Shown piece by piece: positions 8,494-15,976 of a DNA stretch of 64,000 bases. The notes below the pieces were generated by a model, which did not search any database, had not been told where the DNA came from, and was given only the letters and a program-made list of their open reading frames with translations. Numbering within the stretch: position 1 is the first letter of the stretch; every line of letters starts with the position of its first letter. Where the stretch lies: the NCBI RefSeq assembly GCF_038719015.1, contig NZ_CP152276.1:4295501-4359500 (forward strand). The letters are read 5' to 3'. Both the position numbers and the translations under genes were made by a program. This stretch comes from Nguyenibacter vanlangensis. Lineage in GTDB: Bacteria > Pseudomonadota > Alphaproteobacteria > Acetobacterales > Acetobacteraceae.

Positions 8494-8979
8494 TTATTCC
8501 TGATCCGGGGCCGACGCCGCATTCAACTGGATATAGCGTTCGATGCCGATCTGCCGGATCAGGTCGAACTGCCGGTCCAGGAAATCCACATGCTCTTCCT
8601 CATTGTCCAGGATCTTCAACAGCAGATCGCGTGACACATAGTCCCGCACCGACTCGCAATAGGCGATCCCGTCGCGCAGATCCTGCAGCGCCTTCTCCTC
8701 CAATTTCAGGTCGCATTGCAGGATCTCCTCGACCGACTGCCCGACCAGGATCGTATTCAGCCGCTGCACGTTCGGCAGTCCGCCCAGGAACAGGATCCGC
8801 TCGATCAGCCAGTCGGCATGGCGCATCTCCTCGATCGACTCGTCATATTCATGCTTGCCCAGCCTGGTGACGCCCCAGTGGCGCAGGGTGCGGGCATGCA
8901 GGAAATACTGGTTGATCGCCGTCAGCTCGTTGGTCAGCTGGGTGTTCAGATGGTCGATGACTTGCGGATCCTTGATCAT
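8494..8979 (-). CDS. bfr: Bacterioferritin
   Basis: A 161-residue heme-containing ferritin that forms a 24-mer shell, oxidises Fe(II) and stores Fe(III). The ferroxidase ligands known from E. coli Bfr are at the same positions: E18, Y25, E51 and H54, and later the NEEEH segment supplying the E127/H130 pair. M52, the axial heme ligand, is present in EEMRHAD. It therefore looks like a fully active heme-binding subunit. It is transcribed away from bfd, and the shared 231-bp region contains a Fur-box-like sequence and a 13-bp repeat array. Iron control of both genes is a reasonable inference. Confidence 0.97.
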   Translation of the reverse strand: MIKDPQVIDHLNTQLTNELTAINQYFLHARTLRHWGVTRLGKHEYDESIEEMRHADWLIERILFLGGLPNVQRLNTILVGQSVEEILQCDLKLEEKALQDLRDGIAYCESVRDYVSRDLLLKILDNEEEHVDFLDRQFDLIRQIGIERYIQLNAASAPDQE

Positions 8980-9011
8980 CGCGACTCCTTGTGCGCTGCG
9001 GGCGGGGGCCC

Positions 9012-9063
9012 GGCCCTATCGATCGGCCCTATCGATCGGCCTCGCCGATTGGCCCCGTCGATC
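9012..9063. repeat. 13-bp tandem repeat x4 upstream of bfr
   Basis: Four contiguous 13-bp units: GGCCCTATCGATC twice exactly (9012-9024, 9025-9037), then GGCCTCGCCGATT (9038-9050) and GGCCCCGTCGATC (9051-9063). It starts 33 bp upstream of the bfr ATG, so it is probably in the bfr leader or promoter. Each unit carries an ATCGAT/CGATC palindromic core. Confidence 0.9.
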
Positions 9064-9151
9064 GGACAGACTCCCCCGGACGCGTAAAGTTGCCCGCCGG
9101 CCGCCCGCGGCGCCAGTGGCGGATCGCCCCTTCGTCCGGGATGTTAAGAAT

Positions 9152-9170
9152 GATATTGCGAATCATTATC
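9152..9170. promoter_or_regulatory. Fur-box-like iron operator between bfr and bfd
   Basis: The 19-mer GATATTGCGAATCATTATC matches 16 of 19 positions of the classical Fur box GATAATGATAATCATTATC. It lies 41 bp upstream of the bfd ATG, inside a local AT-rich stretch (9143-9180) that would also hold the bfd promoter. Fur-type control of bfd, and perhaps of divergent bfr, is inferred from the match and the iron-related genes on both sides. Confidence 0.8.
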
Positions 9171-9210
9171 ACTTATGGTTGAAGCAGCAGGCACAGAAAT
9201 GGGACCTTCC

Positions 9211-9417
9211 ATGTTTGTCTGCTCTTGCAACATGCTGACCGACCGCGATCTGCACGATGCCGTTGCCGGGGGCGCCACCCGCCCGGGCGAAATCTATGCC
9301 GCCAAGGGCTGCCGCGCGCAGTGCGGCAATTGCGTACCGGGCGTGCTGTGCCTGCTGCGCCGGGCCATCCAGGCACGCGCCGAAGCAGACCTCGCGGACC
9401 TGGCTCCCGCAACCTGA
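9211..9417 (+). CDS. bfd: Bacterioferritin-associated ferredoxin
   Basis: A 68-residue [2Fe-2S] protein of the BFD family. The four cluster cysteines are in the expected CxC...CxxC order: CSC at the N terminus (MFVCSC) and CGNC about 33 residues later. In E. coli and Pseudomonas, Bfd docks on bacterioferritin and passes electrons to the heme to release stored iron. The ATG at 9211 is preferred because the family starts directly with M-x-V-C-x-C; an in-frame ATG at 9199 would add only MGPS. GGGA lies upstream. It is divergent from bfr, with the Fur-box-like site between them. Confidence 0.93.
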   Translation: MFVCSCNMLTDRDLHDAVAGGATRPGEIYAAKGCRAQCGNCVPGVLCLLRRAIQARAEADLADLAPAT

Positions 9418-9433
9418 CCGTGAAACCCGACCA

Positions 9434-9468
9434 CGCATCCCCGGACTCCACGGCCAAAAGGGGATGCG
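9434..9468 (+). terminator. Hairpin after bfd, possible terminator
   Basis: A perfect 9-bp stem, CGCATCCCC (9434-9442) with GGGGATGCG (9460-9468), and a 17-base loop, 16 bp after the bfd stop. There is no U-tract, so termination would be weak or Rho-assisted. Confidence 0.4.
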
Positions 9469-9498
9469 GTCGCGACGCACCCTTGATACAAGGGCCCC

Positions 9499-10020
9499 AT
9501 GTCTCTTGGTGATCGCGTCAATCAGTTCGATGGCTGGCTGCTGGACAGGGTCTTCCAGCCTTTCGCCGACCGCCTGCCCGAATCCCTGTCCGCAATGGCC
9601 CTGGGCATGAGCTTCCAGTTCGGCGCCATCATGCTGTCGGCGGCGTCGATCGTGGCGATGATCGTCATCGGCCACATGTCGCTCAGCGACGCCATGTTCA
9701 ACGTGCTGGTCTGGTGCCTCGGCCTGGCCTTCTATACCGGCATCAACCGGGTCCGGCCGCTGGTGCGCCCCGGCCATCTCAATCCGCTGCGGGTGATGCT
9801 GGCCGGCATGCGGCCGCTGTCGATCCCGTTCGCCGTCTATGCGATCTACCAGGGCGCGACCGCCCCGCCGCATTTCGAGATCGCGCTGTGGTTCAATTCG
9901 CTGGCGAATATCATCTTCGTCGCCGGGATCTACCTGATCTCGTGCGAGATCCGCCCCCCGGGCCACCGCCAGGCCGCCCGCGCACGCTTCGGCCGCATGC
10001 AGGAACAGGGCTCGCTCTAG
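9499..10020 (+). CDS. Hypothetical integral membrane protein
   Basis: A 173-residue protein I do not recognise. Four hydrophobic segments are visible, at about residues 36-62, 66-82, 104-120 and 128-147. The N terminus is amphipathic and the C terminus basic (RQAARARFGRMQ). There are no catalytic motifs or metal-ligand clusters. The ATG follows AAGGG, which itself lies in a small stem (CCCTTG-ATA-CAAGGG, 9480-9494). It is downstream of bfd but separated by 81 bp and a hairpin, so a functional link with iron is not established. Confidence 0.7.
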   Translation: MSLGDRVNQFDGWLLDRVFQPFADRLPESLSAMALGMSFQFGAIMLSAASIVAMIVIGHMSLSDAMFNVLVWCLGLAFYTGINRVRPLVRPGHLNPLRVMLAGMRPLSIPFAVYAIYQGATAPPHFEIALWFNSLANIIFVAGIYLISCEIRPPGHRQAARARFGRMQEQGSL

Positions 10021-10078
10021 ATTAGCCGGCGACCCCTTGCAGGCCCGAGGGGCGCGCCTCTGATCGGCCGTCGCCGAC

Positions 10079-10372
10079 TCAGCCCCTGGGCGGCATCCAG
10101 CGATCGCCGGCATGGCGCGAATGGGCGACGAAGAAACCCAGCATCACGCCGATCGCCCCGGCCAGCGCCGCCATCCGCCACCCGGCTCCTGCCAGCACGA
10201 TGGCCGCAGGCCCGATCGCCAGCCCGATTGCGACACAGGTCAGGCTCTCGCGCCAGGTCGGGCCGAAATGGCGCTCGGCCCCGCAATGGGGGCAGGCTTC
10301 CACGGTGCCCCGGACGGGCCGGTGGCAGAGCGGGCATTGCGCGATGCTGCTGGCGACGGGCTGAAGGCTCAT
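10079..10372 (-). CDS. Small zinc-ribbon membrane protein, hypothetical
   Basis: A 97-residue protein with an N-terminal zinc ribbon made of two CxxC knuckles, CPLC (about residues 13-16) and CPHC (27-30). Two hydrophobic segments follow, at about residues 46-63 and 66-83. A ribbon facing the cytoplasm on a small membrane anchor is a common but poorly characterised design. The gene follows ccmI on the same strand after a 75-bp G/C-repeat spacer and may be the last gene of the ccm operon. I see no clear Shine-Dalgarno sequence. A role in cytochrome c maturation is only suggested by position. Confidence 0.65.
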   Translation of the reverse strand: MSLQPVASSIAQCPLCHRPVRGTVEACPHCGAERHFGPTWRESLTCVAIGLAIGPAAIVLAGAGWRMAALAGAIGVMLGFFVAHSRHAGDRWMPPRG

Positions 10373-10393
10373 GAATCGGGGCTCACGACAATC

Positions 10394-10433
10394 GGGGGCC
10401 AGGGCGGGGACCTGGGCGGGGGCCAGGGTGGGG
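10394..10433 (+). repeat. G-run repeat with quadruplex potential
   Basis: Seven runs of three to five G occur in 40 bases on the + strand (10394-10398, 10402-10404, 10406-10409, 10414-10416, 10418-10422, 10426-10428, 10430-10433). The core GGGGGCCAGGG-Y-GGGG occurs twice with a 24-bp period. It is the spacer between ccmI and the zinc-ribbon gene, so the ccm transcript is C-rich here. Confidence 0.75.
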
Positions 10434-10447
10434 CCAGGACGGCGCGC

Positions 10448-11164
10448 TCACTGATGCTCGGATTCGGCGATGCGCTGTTCGGCCGCCATGCGCCAGGGCG
10501 CGTCGGCGGGCGCGGCATCCAGCGCGCGGCGGAACAGCACGGCACTTTCGGGCGAGACATGGCCGTCCGCCAAGGTCTGCGCCTCGGCGGCCCGCGCCGC
10601 AACCTCCGGGATGAACTGGATCGCGGTCGCCGCCCGCCAGGCCGAAGCCGCGTCGGCATAATGGCCGCGTGCGGCCTCGGCCTGGCCCAGCAGCAGATAG
10701 CCCTGGAAACGGTTCGGATCGTCCGGCGCCATGCGCGCCAGCCCGGCACGCAATTGCGTCAGCAGGGTCTCGTCGCGCCTGTCCTGCGCGTGCAGCGCCG
10801 CCAGGCGCGGCGCCAGCGGCTGCGCGGGCAGCGACGGATGGCCGCACAGCAGGTACAGCCCGGTCGCCGACGCCGGGATCAGCAGCAGCGCCACCGCCAG
10901 CACCGGCGCGGGAATGCGCTGCCCGGAAGCGCGGGGCCGCGCCGCATCGCTGGCCAGCAGCCGGCGCTGGATCTCCAGCGCCGCGCCCGCATGCTCGGTT
11001 TCGGCGATCAGCCCGTCCTGCCGGTCCCGGTCCAGCTCGACCAGTTGCGCCCGATGCAGCATCAGCGCGGAATCCCGCTCGTCGCGCACCCCCGCGCGGC
11101 GGAAGATCGTCAGCGACGGCAGCAGCACCGCGGCGCTCAGCAAGACAATACCAATCCAGATCAT
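10448..11164 (-). CDS. ccmI: Cytochrome c maturation protein CcmI (CycH type)
   Basis: A 238-residue protein with an N-terminal membrane helix (MIWIGIVLLSAAVLL), a short cytoplasmic linker rich in R, E and D, a second hydrophobic segment near residues 100-117, and a periplasmic region with TPR-like helices. CcmI holds apocytochrome c at its C-terminal heme-binding region and brings it to CcmH/CcmF. The protein is shorter than the ~400-residue CycH proteins of rhizobia and Rhodobacter, so the C-terminal TPR domain may be reduced. It starts 7 bp after the ccmH stop. The assignment rests on position and architecture more than on motifs. Confidence 0.82.
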   Translation of the reverse strand: MIWIGIVLLSAAVLLPSLTIFRRAGVRDERDSALMLHRAQLVELDRDRQDGLIAETEHAGAALEIQRRLLASDAARPRASGQRIPAPVLAVALLLIPASATGLYLLCGHPSLPAQPLAPRLAALHAQDRRDETLLTQLRAGLARMAPDDPNRFQGYLLLGQAEAARGHYADAASAWRAATAIQFIPEVAARAAEAQTLADGHVSPESAVLFRRALDAAPADAPWRMAAEQRIAESEHQ

Positions 11165-11171
11165 GCCAATC

Positions 11172-11639
11172 TCAGCGCGCTTCAGTCAGGTCGGTCAGCC
11201 GCGCCCGCTCGGCATCGCTCAGCGGGGCAGGGGCGGGGCGGCGGCGGAAGGACAGGGCGGCCACGATCCCCCCCACTAGCAGCGCCAGCACCGGCATGGC
11301 CCACAGCAGCGCCGTGCCGACGGTCAGCGGCGGCCGCAGCCGGATGAAATTGCCATAGCGCCCGACCATCCAGTCGATGACCTGCCGGTTCGTCTCGCCC
11401 TTCAGCACGTGCTGGCGCACCACGTGGCGCAGGTCGCGCGCCAGGCCGGCGCTGCTGTCCTCGATGGATTCGTTCTGGCAGACCAGGCAGCGCAGTTGCG
11501 ACCCGATCGCCTCGGCCCGCGCTTCCTGGCGCGGATCGGGCAGCATCTCCGACGGATCGTCCACCGCCGCCGCCGCCAGCGGCGACAGGATGGACAGGAC
11601 GGCCAGGGCGAACGCCAGCCGGCGCATCCGCGCCCTCAT
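11172..11639 (-). CDS. ccmH: Cytochrome c maturation thiol oxidoreductase CcmH
   Basis: A 155-residue periplasmic protein anchored by a C-terminal helix (about residues 106-126), with a signal peptide at the N terminus. The family hallmark LRCxxCQN is present as LRCLVCQN with C51 and C54. CcmH reduces the apocytochrome CxxCH thiols, working with CcmG, so that heme can be attached. The ATG at 11639 overlaps the ccmG stop (ATGA). A second in-frame ATG four codons later is possible. This is the short, single-domain form; the TPR part found fused in E. coli CcmH is encoded separately here as ccmI. Confidence 0.95.
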   Translation of the reverse strand: MRARMRRLAFALAVLSILSPLAAAAVDDPSEMLPDPRQEARAEAIGSQLRCLVCQNESIEDSSAGLARDLRHVVRQHVLKGETNRQVIDWMVGRYGNFIRLRPPLTVGTALLWAMPVLALLVGGIVAALSFRRRPAPAPLSDAERARLTDLTEAR

Positions 11640-12214
11640 CGGCGCAGCCCGGCGGCCAGCGGCAGCAGCGTGTCGCGGATCGTCCCGTCATCCAGCGCCG
11701 CCGCGTTATGCCAGCGGATCACCCCGCCCGGCCCGATCAGATAGGATTCCGGTACCCCCGACACCCCCCAATCGATGGCCGTCAGGCCCGGCAGGTCGCT
11801 GGCGATCCGCGTATAGGGATTGCCGGCCCGGCGCACGAAACCTGCCGCATCCTCGGGCTTGTCCTTGTACGCGATGCCCCAGATCGGCAGCCGCGCCTTC
11901 AGCAGGTTCAGCGCGGGCATCTCCGCGACACAGGGAATGCACCAGGACGCAAAGAAATTCACCAGCACCGGCGCCGTCAGGGCGCGCAGGTCGGCCGCCC
12001 CGAAACCCTGGCCCGGCGCCTGGTCGGGCAGGGCGAAATCCGGCACCGGCCGGTTCAGCACCGGCGCGTGGATGTCGTGCGGATCGAACGAGCCCCGGCT
12101 CATACCCGACAGCATGCGCCAGAACGCGACGCCGGCCAGGCCGGCCCCGGCCAGCGGCGCCGCCATCAGCAGCCGCCGCCGCGCGATCCCGGCCCCTTCC
12201 GCCGCGCCGCTCAT
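11636..12214 (-). CDS. ccmG: Thiol:disulfide interchange protein CcmG/DsbE
   Basis: A 192-residue membrane-anchored thioredoxin-fold protein. A single N-terminal hydrophobic segment (about residues 15-33) is followed by the thioredoxin domain with active site WCIPC (C92, C95) and the GVPES cis-proline region near the C terminus. CcmG passes electrons from DsbD/CcdA to CcmH and apocytochrome c. The start at 12214 overlaps the ccmF stop as ATGA. The frame stays open far upstream, but that stretch is only the shadow of ccmF. Confidence 0.95.
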   Translation of the reverse strand: MSGAAEGAGIARRRLLMAAPLAGAGLAGVAFWRMLSGMSRGSFDPHDIHAPVLNRPVPDFALPDQAPGQGFGAADLRALTAPVLVNFFASWCIPCVAEMPALNLLKARLPIWGIAYKDKPEDAAGFVRRAGNPYTRIASDLPGLTAIDWGVSGVPESYLIGPGGVIRWHNAAALDDGTIRDTLLPLAAGLRR

Positions 12215-14190
12215 TGCGCGGCCACCATCGCGGGGGCGGCGGCGCGGCGCGGCGCGCCGACGCGGACCCGGCGGTCCGACAGCGACAGCGCCCCGCCCAG
12301 CGCCATGATCAACCCGCCCAGCCACATCCACGGCGCCAGCGGGTTGTAATGCAGCCGCAGCACATAGGTCGGATCGGCATCGCTGCCATGCCGGTCGCCC
12401 AGCACGCCGTACAGGTCGGACATCAGGTTGGTATGGATCGACACTTCGGTGGTCGTCTGGTTCTGGCTGGCGAAAGTCCGCTTGGACGGATGCAGCACCG
12501 TCACCAGCCGGCCGGCATGCCGTACCTCGATGGTCGCGATCAGCGCCGTATAGTTCGGTCCCGGCGCGGCCCGCACCGCCGTCAGGGTCCAGGCATCGCC
12601 CGCCAGCATCTCGGTCTGGCCCACCCGCACTTCCACGATCCTGTGCTGCGCCTGCGACATCGCCGCCAGCCCCAGCACGCTGACCCCGACCCCCGCATGG
12701 GCCAGCGCCGCGCCCAGCGCCGCCCGCGGCAGCAGCCGCGCGCGCTGCAGGCTGGCCGCCGGCGGCAGGCGGAACAGCCGGATGCGCTCGGCGATGTCGG
12801 CGACGCTGGCAGCGATCACCCACACCGCCCCCGTGGCGGCCAGCAGCGGCAGCACGTCGCCGATCCGCCAGGCCAGCAGGACGAACGCGGCCAGCATCGC
12901 CACGCCCGCCCACCACAGCCGCCGCAGGACCGGCCAGAGCTGCGCGCGCTTCCACGGCATCATCGGGCCGAACCCCATGAAGGCCAGAAGCGGGATCGTC
13001 AGCGGCACCGTCGTGGCGTCGAAGAACGGCTTGCCGACCGAAATCGTCCTGCCGAACAGCAGCGACATGAAGGGCGGATACATCGTCCCCGTCAGCACCA
13101 CCGCGCAGATCGAGCAGAGCAGGATGTTGTTCACCACCAGCAGCCCCTCGCGCGAGACGGGGGCGAACAGCCCGCCCGCGACCAGCGACGGCGCCCGCAC
13201 GGCGAACAGCAGCAGCGACCCGCCGATCACCAGCGCCAGCAGCCCCAGGATGAACACCCCGCGCGCCGGGTCGTTGGCAAAGGCATGGACCGAATTCAGG
13301 ATGCCCGACCGCACCAGGAACGTGCCGGACAGCGAGAACGAGAAGGTGCCGATCGCCAGCAGCACGGTCCAGATCTTCAGCGCCTCGCGCTTCTCGACCA
13401 CGATGGCCGAATGCACCAGCGCGGTGCCCGTCAGCCACGGGATCAGCGACGCGTTCTCCACCGGGTCCCAGAACCAGTACCCGCCCCAGCCCAGCACGTA
13501 GTACGACCACCACGACCCCAGCGCGATGCCGCAGGTCAGGAAGCACCAGGCCGCCACCGCCCAGGGCCGCACCCAGCGTCCCCACGCGGCATCCACCCGC
13601 CCCTCGATCAGGGCCGCGACGGCGAAGGCGAAGGGCACGGCGAACCCGACATAGCCGGTGTAGAGAATCGGCGGATGGAACGCCAGGCCGGGGTCCTGCA
13701 GCAGCGGGTTCATCCCCTGGCCGTCCAGCGGCGCCGGCCAGACCCGGTCGAACGGATTGGACGTCGTCAGGCAGAAAAGCTGGAACCCCGCCGACACCCC
13801 GCCCAGCACCGCGATCACCCGCGCCCGCAGGGCCGACGGCAGGTTGCGCCCGAACAGGGCGACCGCCCCGCCGCAGATCCCCAGGATCAGGGCCCAGAGC
13901 AGGATCGACCCCTCATGGTTCCCCCACACGCCGGTAATCTTGTACAGCAGCGGCTTGGCGACCGCGCTGTTGGCCGCCACGTTCTGCACCGAAAAATCGT
14001 CGCTGATCGCCGCATCGACCAGGCAGGCGAAGGAAAAGCCCAGCGCCAGCAACTGCCCTACCGCCAGCGCGGGCGCCAGCGCCATCAGCCGCGCATCGCG
14101 CCGCTGCGCTCCCACCAGCGGCAGCACCGCCTGGCCGCCCGCCAGGCAGCAGGCCAGCGCCAGCGCGAAATTTCCCAGTTCCGGATTCAT
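12211..14190 (-). CDS. ccmF: Heme lyase subunit CcmF
   Basis: A 659-residue polytopic inner membrane protein of the heme-handling family. The tryptophan-rich WWD signature is present as GWGGYWFWDPVENASL at about residues 230-245, and conserved flanking histidines include the one in GNHEGS. CcmF takes heme from holo-CcmE and ligates it to apocytochrome c together with CcmH and CcmI. The length is normal (650-660). The ATG at 14190 is six bases from the end of ccmE. The gene sits in the middle of the ccmCDEFGHI operon. Confidence 0.97.
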   Translation of the reverse strand: MNPELGNFALALACCLAGGQAVLPLVGAQRRDARLMALAPALAVGQLLALGFSFACLVDAAISDDFSVQNVAANSAVAKPLLYKITGVWGNHEGSILLWALILGICGGAVALFGRNLPSALRARVIAVLGGVSAGFQLFCLTTSNPFDRVWPAPLDGQGMNPLLQDPGLAFHPPILYTGYVGFAVPFAFAVAALIEGRVDAAWGRWVRPWAVAAWCFLTCGIALGSWWSYYVLGWGGYWFWDPVENASLIPWLTGTALVHSAIVVEKREALKIWTVLLAIGTFSFSLSGTFLVRSGILNSVHAFANDPARGVFILGLLALVIGGSLLLFAVRAPSLVAGGLFAPVSREGLLVVNNILLCSICAVVLTGTMYPPFMSLLFGRTISVGKPFFDATTVPLTIPLLAFMGFGPMMPWKRAQLWPVLRRLWWAGVAMLAAFVLLAWRIGDVLPLLAATGAVWVIAASVADIAERIRLFRLPPAASLQRARLLPRAALGAALAHAGVGVSVLGLAAMSQAQHRIVEVRVGQTEMLAGDAWTLTAVRAAPGPNYTALIATIEVRHAGRLVTVLHPSKRTFASQNQTTTEVSIHTNLMSDLYGVLGDRHGSDADPTYVLRLHYNPLAPWMWLGGLIMALGGALSLSDRRVRVGAPRRAAAPAMVAAQ

Positions 14191-14196
14191 GATCGG

Positions 14197-14727
14197 TCAG
14201 CTTCCATGCGGCCGCGGCGCGTCGTCCTTGCGCGCGTCGCTCACGGTCATGCCGTTCCAGCTTGCCGCGTCGGGCGGCCGGCCATAGCGCGGGTCCCATT
14301 TGCCGCTGCGGCGCAGGGCCTCGGCGACTTCCTTGGGCATATAGGTCTCGTCGTGCTTGGCCAGTACCTCGCTGGCGCGGAACGACCCGTCGCGCGCCAC
14401 GCTGCCCACCGCCACCACGCTCTGCCCCTCGCGGAACAGATCGGGCAGGATGCCTTCATAGCGCACGGTCACCGCCGCCTGCCCGTCGGTCACGTCGAAC
14501 AGCGCGACCGGCGTGTCGCGCACCGTCTGGCGCCGCACCGACCCCGCCACCACCATGCCGCCCAGCCGGATCGTCCGGTCGGGCGGCGGCGGGCGGACAC
14601 GCACCTGCGACGGCGCCATGAAGAAGACGATATTGGACGAAAACGCGTTCAGGGTCAGCGCGGTCGCCGTCCCCAGCCCGACCAGGCAGGCGCCCACCAG
14701 CCACAGCCGCCGGCTCTTGCGGGTCAT
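14197..14727 (-). CDS. ccmE: Periplasmic heme chaperone CcmE
   Basis: A 176-residue protein with one N-terminal membrane anchor (about residues 8-28) and an OB-fold periplasmic domain. The heme-binding motif HxxxY is present as HDETY (H125 binds heme covalently, Y129 is the axial ligand). It receives heme from CcmC and delivers it to CcmF. The start overlaps the ccmD stop by ATGA at 14724-14727. Confidence 0.96.
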   Translation of the reverse strand: MTRKSRRLWLVGACLVGLGTATALTLNAFSSNIVFFMAPSQVRVRPPPPDRTIRLGGMVVAGSVRRQTVRDTPVALFDVTDGQAAVTVRYEGILPDLFREGQSVVAVGSVARDGSFRASEVLAKHDETYMPKEVAEALRRSGKWDPRYGRPPDAASWNGMTVSDARKDDAPRPHGS

Positions 14728-14912
14728 GGCGCGCCCCCGTCACGGGCCTCGTCACGGGAAAAGGACGCGCTGCGCCGTCCGCGCGCGGCCGCGTCCAGGC
14801 CGGCCAGCCGCGCCTTGGCCCGGCGCAGCCGCAGCGCGGCATTGCCGCCCAGCAGGACCGCCAGCCCCAGGGCCAGCCCATAGGACGCGGCGATATAGGG
14901 CAGGTGGGTCAT
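14724..14912 (-). CDS. ccmD: Heme exporter protein CcmD
   Basis: A 62-residue single-span membrane protein, MTHLPYIAASYGLALGLAVL at the N terminus, then a basic cytoplasmic tail. CcmD stabilises the CcmC-CcmE complex and helps release holo-CcmE. The identification rests on size, the HxxYIxxSY start and its place between ccmC and ccmE. It overlaps both neighbours by ATGA (14909-14912 and 14724-14727). Confidence 0.9.
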   Translation of the reverse strand: MTHLPYIAASYGLALGLAVLLGGNAALRLRRAKARLAGLDAAARGRRSASFSRDEARDGGAP

Positions 14913-15742
14913 GCCATCGCTCCGTCCAGGTCTACCCGGCCGGGCGTGCCGCTCTCCGGCATGTCGCTCTCTGGCATGTTGCTCCGGCCGCGGCGGCTGG
15001 CCAGGGCAGCGCGCACGCGGCTTTCCATCACCGCGGCGCGCAGCCGCGCCACCACGATGGCGGCGAATCCCAGCGTAAAGCCCAGCGTGCAGACCAGCAG
15101 CGGCCACAGCATCGCCAGCGACATGGTCGGCGCGCCGGTCAGGGTAATGCTGTCGGGCTGGTGCAGCGTGTTCCACCATTGCACGCTGAATTTGATGATC
15201 GGCAGGTCGATCGCGCCCGCCAGGCCCAGGATCGCCGCCGCGCGATAGCCGCGCTGCGGCTCGTCGAACGCGCGGATCAGCGCGATATGGCCCAGATACA
15301 GGAAAAACAGCACCAGCACCGAGGTCAGGCGGGCATCCCATACCCACCAGGCGCCCCACATCGGCTTGCCCCACAACGACCCGGTGGCCAGGCAGACGGC
15401 GGTCACCGCGGCGCCCACCGGCCCGATCTCCACCGCCGCCAGGTCCGCCAGCGGGTGGCGCCACACCAGCGACAGCAGCGAACAGACCGCCAGCGCCATA
15501 TAGCCCGACGAGGCCAGCCACGCCGCCGGCACATGCACGTACATGATGCGCACGCTGTCGCCCTGCTGCCAGTCGGCGGGCGAGAAGAACAGCCCCCAGA
15601 CGATGCCGGCCGCCGACAGCGCCAGCGCCGGCCAGGTCAGCCAGGGCTGCAGGCGCGCGCCCAGCCGGAGAAACCGCCCCGGATTGGCATAGCGATGGAA
15701 GAAATTGCCCGTGCGTGCGGTCAGGCTCTGCGTGGCGTTCAA
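14909..15742 (-). CDS. ccmC: Heme transporter / heme-handling protein CcmC
   Basis: A 277-residue protein with six predicted membrane spans and the WWD signature as WGAWWVWDARLTS. Conserved heme-ligand histidines flank it, in YVHVPAAW and LGHIALIR. CcmC loads heme onto CcmE in the periplasm. It is the first gene of the leftward ccm operon. The C-terminal tail carries five-residue repeats (NMPES, DMPES, GTPGR) encoded by a 15-bp tandem array and is longer than in typical CcmC. No ccmA or ccmB lies upstream; the 234-bp region before it leads to divergent genes. Confidence 0.95.
   Translation of the reverse strand: MNATQSLTARTGNFFHRYANPGRFLRLGARLQPWLTWPALALSAAGIVWGLFFSPADWQQGDSVRIMYVHVPAAWLASSGYMALAVCSLLSLVWRHPLADLAAVEIGPVGAAVTAVCLATGSLWGKPMWGAWWVWDARLTSVLVLFFLYLGHIALIRAFDEPQRGYRAAAILGLAGAIDLPIIKFSVQWWNTLHQPDSITLTGAPTMSLAMLWPLLVCTLGFTLGFAAIVVARLRAAVMESRVRAALASRRGRSNMPESDMPESGTPGRVDLDGAMA
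14941..14985. repeat. 15-bp tandem repeat x3 in the 3' end of ccmC
   Basis: Three 15-bp units (14941-14955, 14956-14970, 14971-14985) of the form CBGGCRTGYYGCTCY. On the ccmC strand they encode NMPES/DMPES/GTPGR near the C terminus, beyond the last membrane helix. The frame is preserved. Confidence 0.85.
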
Positions 15743-15877
15743 GACGATCCTGTTCCCTCCACGTCCCGCGGAAGGCTCCTGTCGTTGCGTCCGTCTTGCG
15801 ACGGGGTGGGGGCGTTTCGCTCCCCGCTCCTACACCATCATGCGACGAAAGGCACGGGCTCTGCCGATCATGGCAGA

Positions 15878-15918
15878 TTGTTCATATACCGGACGGCCTT
15901 ATATGATCGCCTTATAAT
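15878..15918 (+). promoter_or_regulatory. Putative promoter upstream of the YCII gene
   Basis: A perfect consensus -10 hexamer TATAAT lies at 15913-15918, 58 bp before the YCII start. A second option is TTGTTC (15878-15883), 16 bp, TATATG (15900-15905). The hexamers CATATA (15883-15888) and TATATG (15900-15905) also form an inverted repeat. The rest of the ccmC-YCII gap (15743-15877) shows nothing else clear. Confidence 0.45.
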
Positions 15919-15976
15919 GTCGAGCGTTTGGTCCCGGCCGGCTTTCCCGGCCGAGATTGGACTGAAAGGGTCTTCC

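Noticed and set aside
7163..9063. CRISPR-like array from the 13-bp repeats
   Set aside because: Units are contiguous with no spacers and far too short for CRISPR repeats; no cas genes.
9480..9494. Hairpin hiding the ribosome site of the 9499 membrane protein gene
   Set aside because: CCCTTG-ATA-CAAGGG covers the AAGGG, but the stem is only 6 bp with a tight three-base loop; could be chance, so not listed as a regulator.
12215..13585. Upstream extension of the ccmG frame
   Set aside because: Only 11636-12214 has CcmG sequence; the rest overlaps ccmF in another frame.
11377..14883. 1168-codon plus-strand frame across the ccm operon
   Set aside because: Runs antisense through five ccm genes whose overlaps and motifs are clear.
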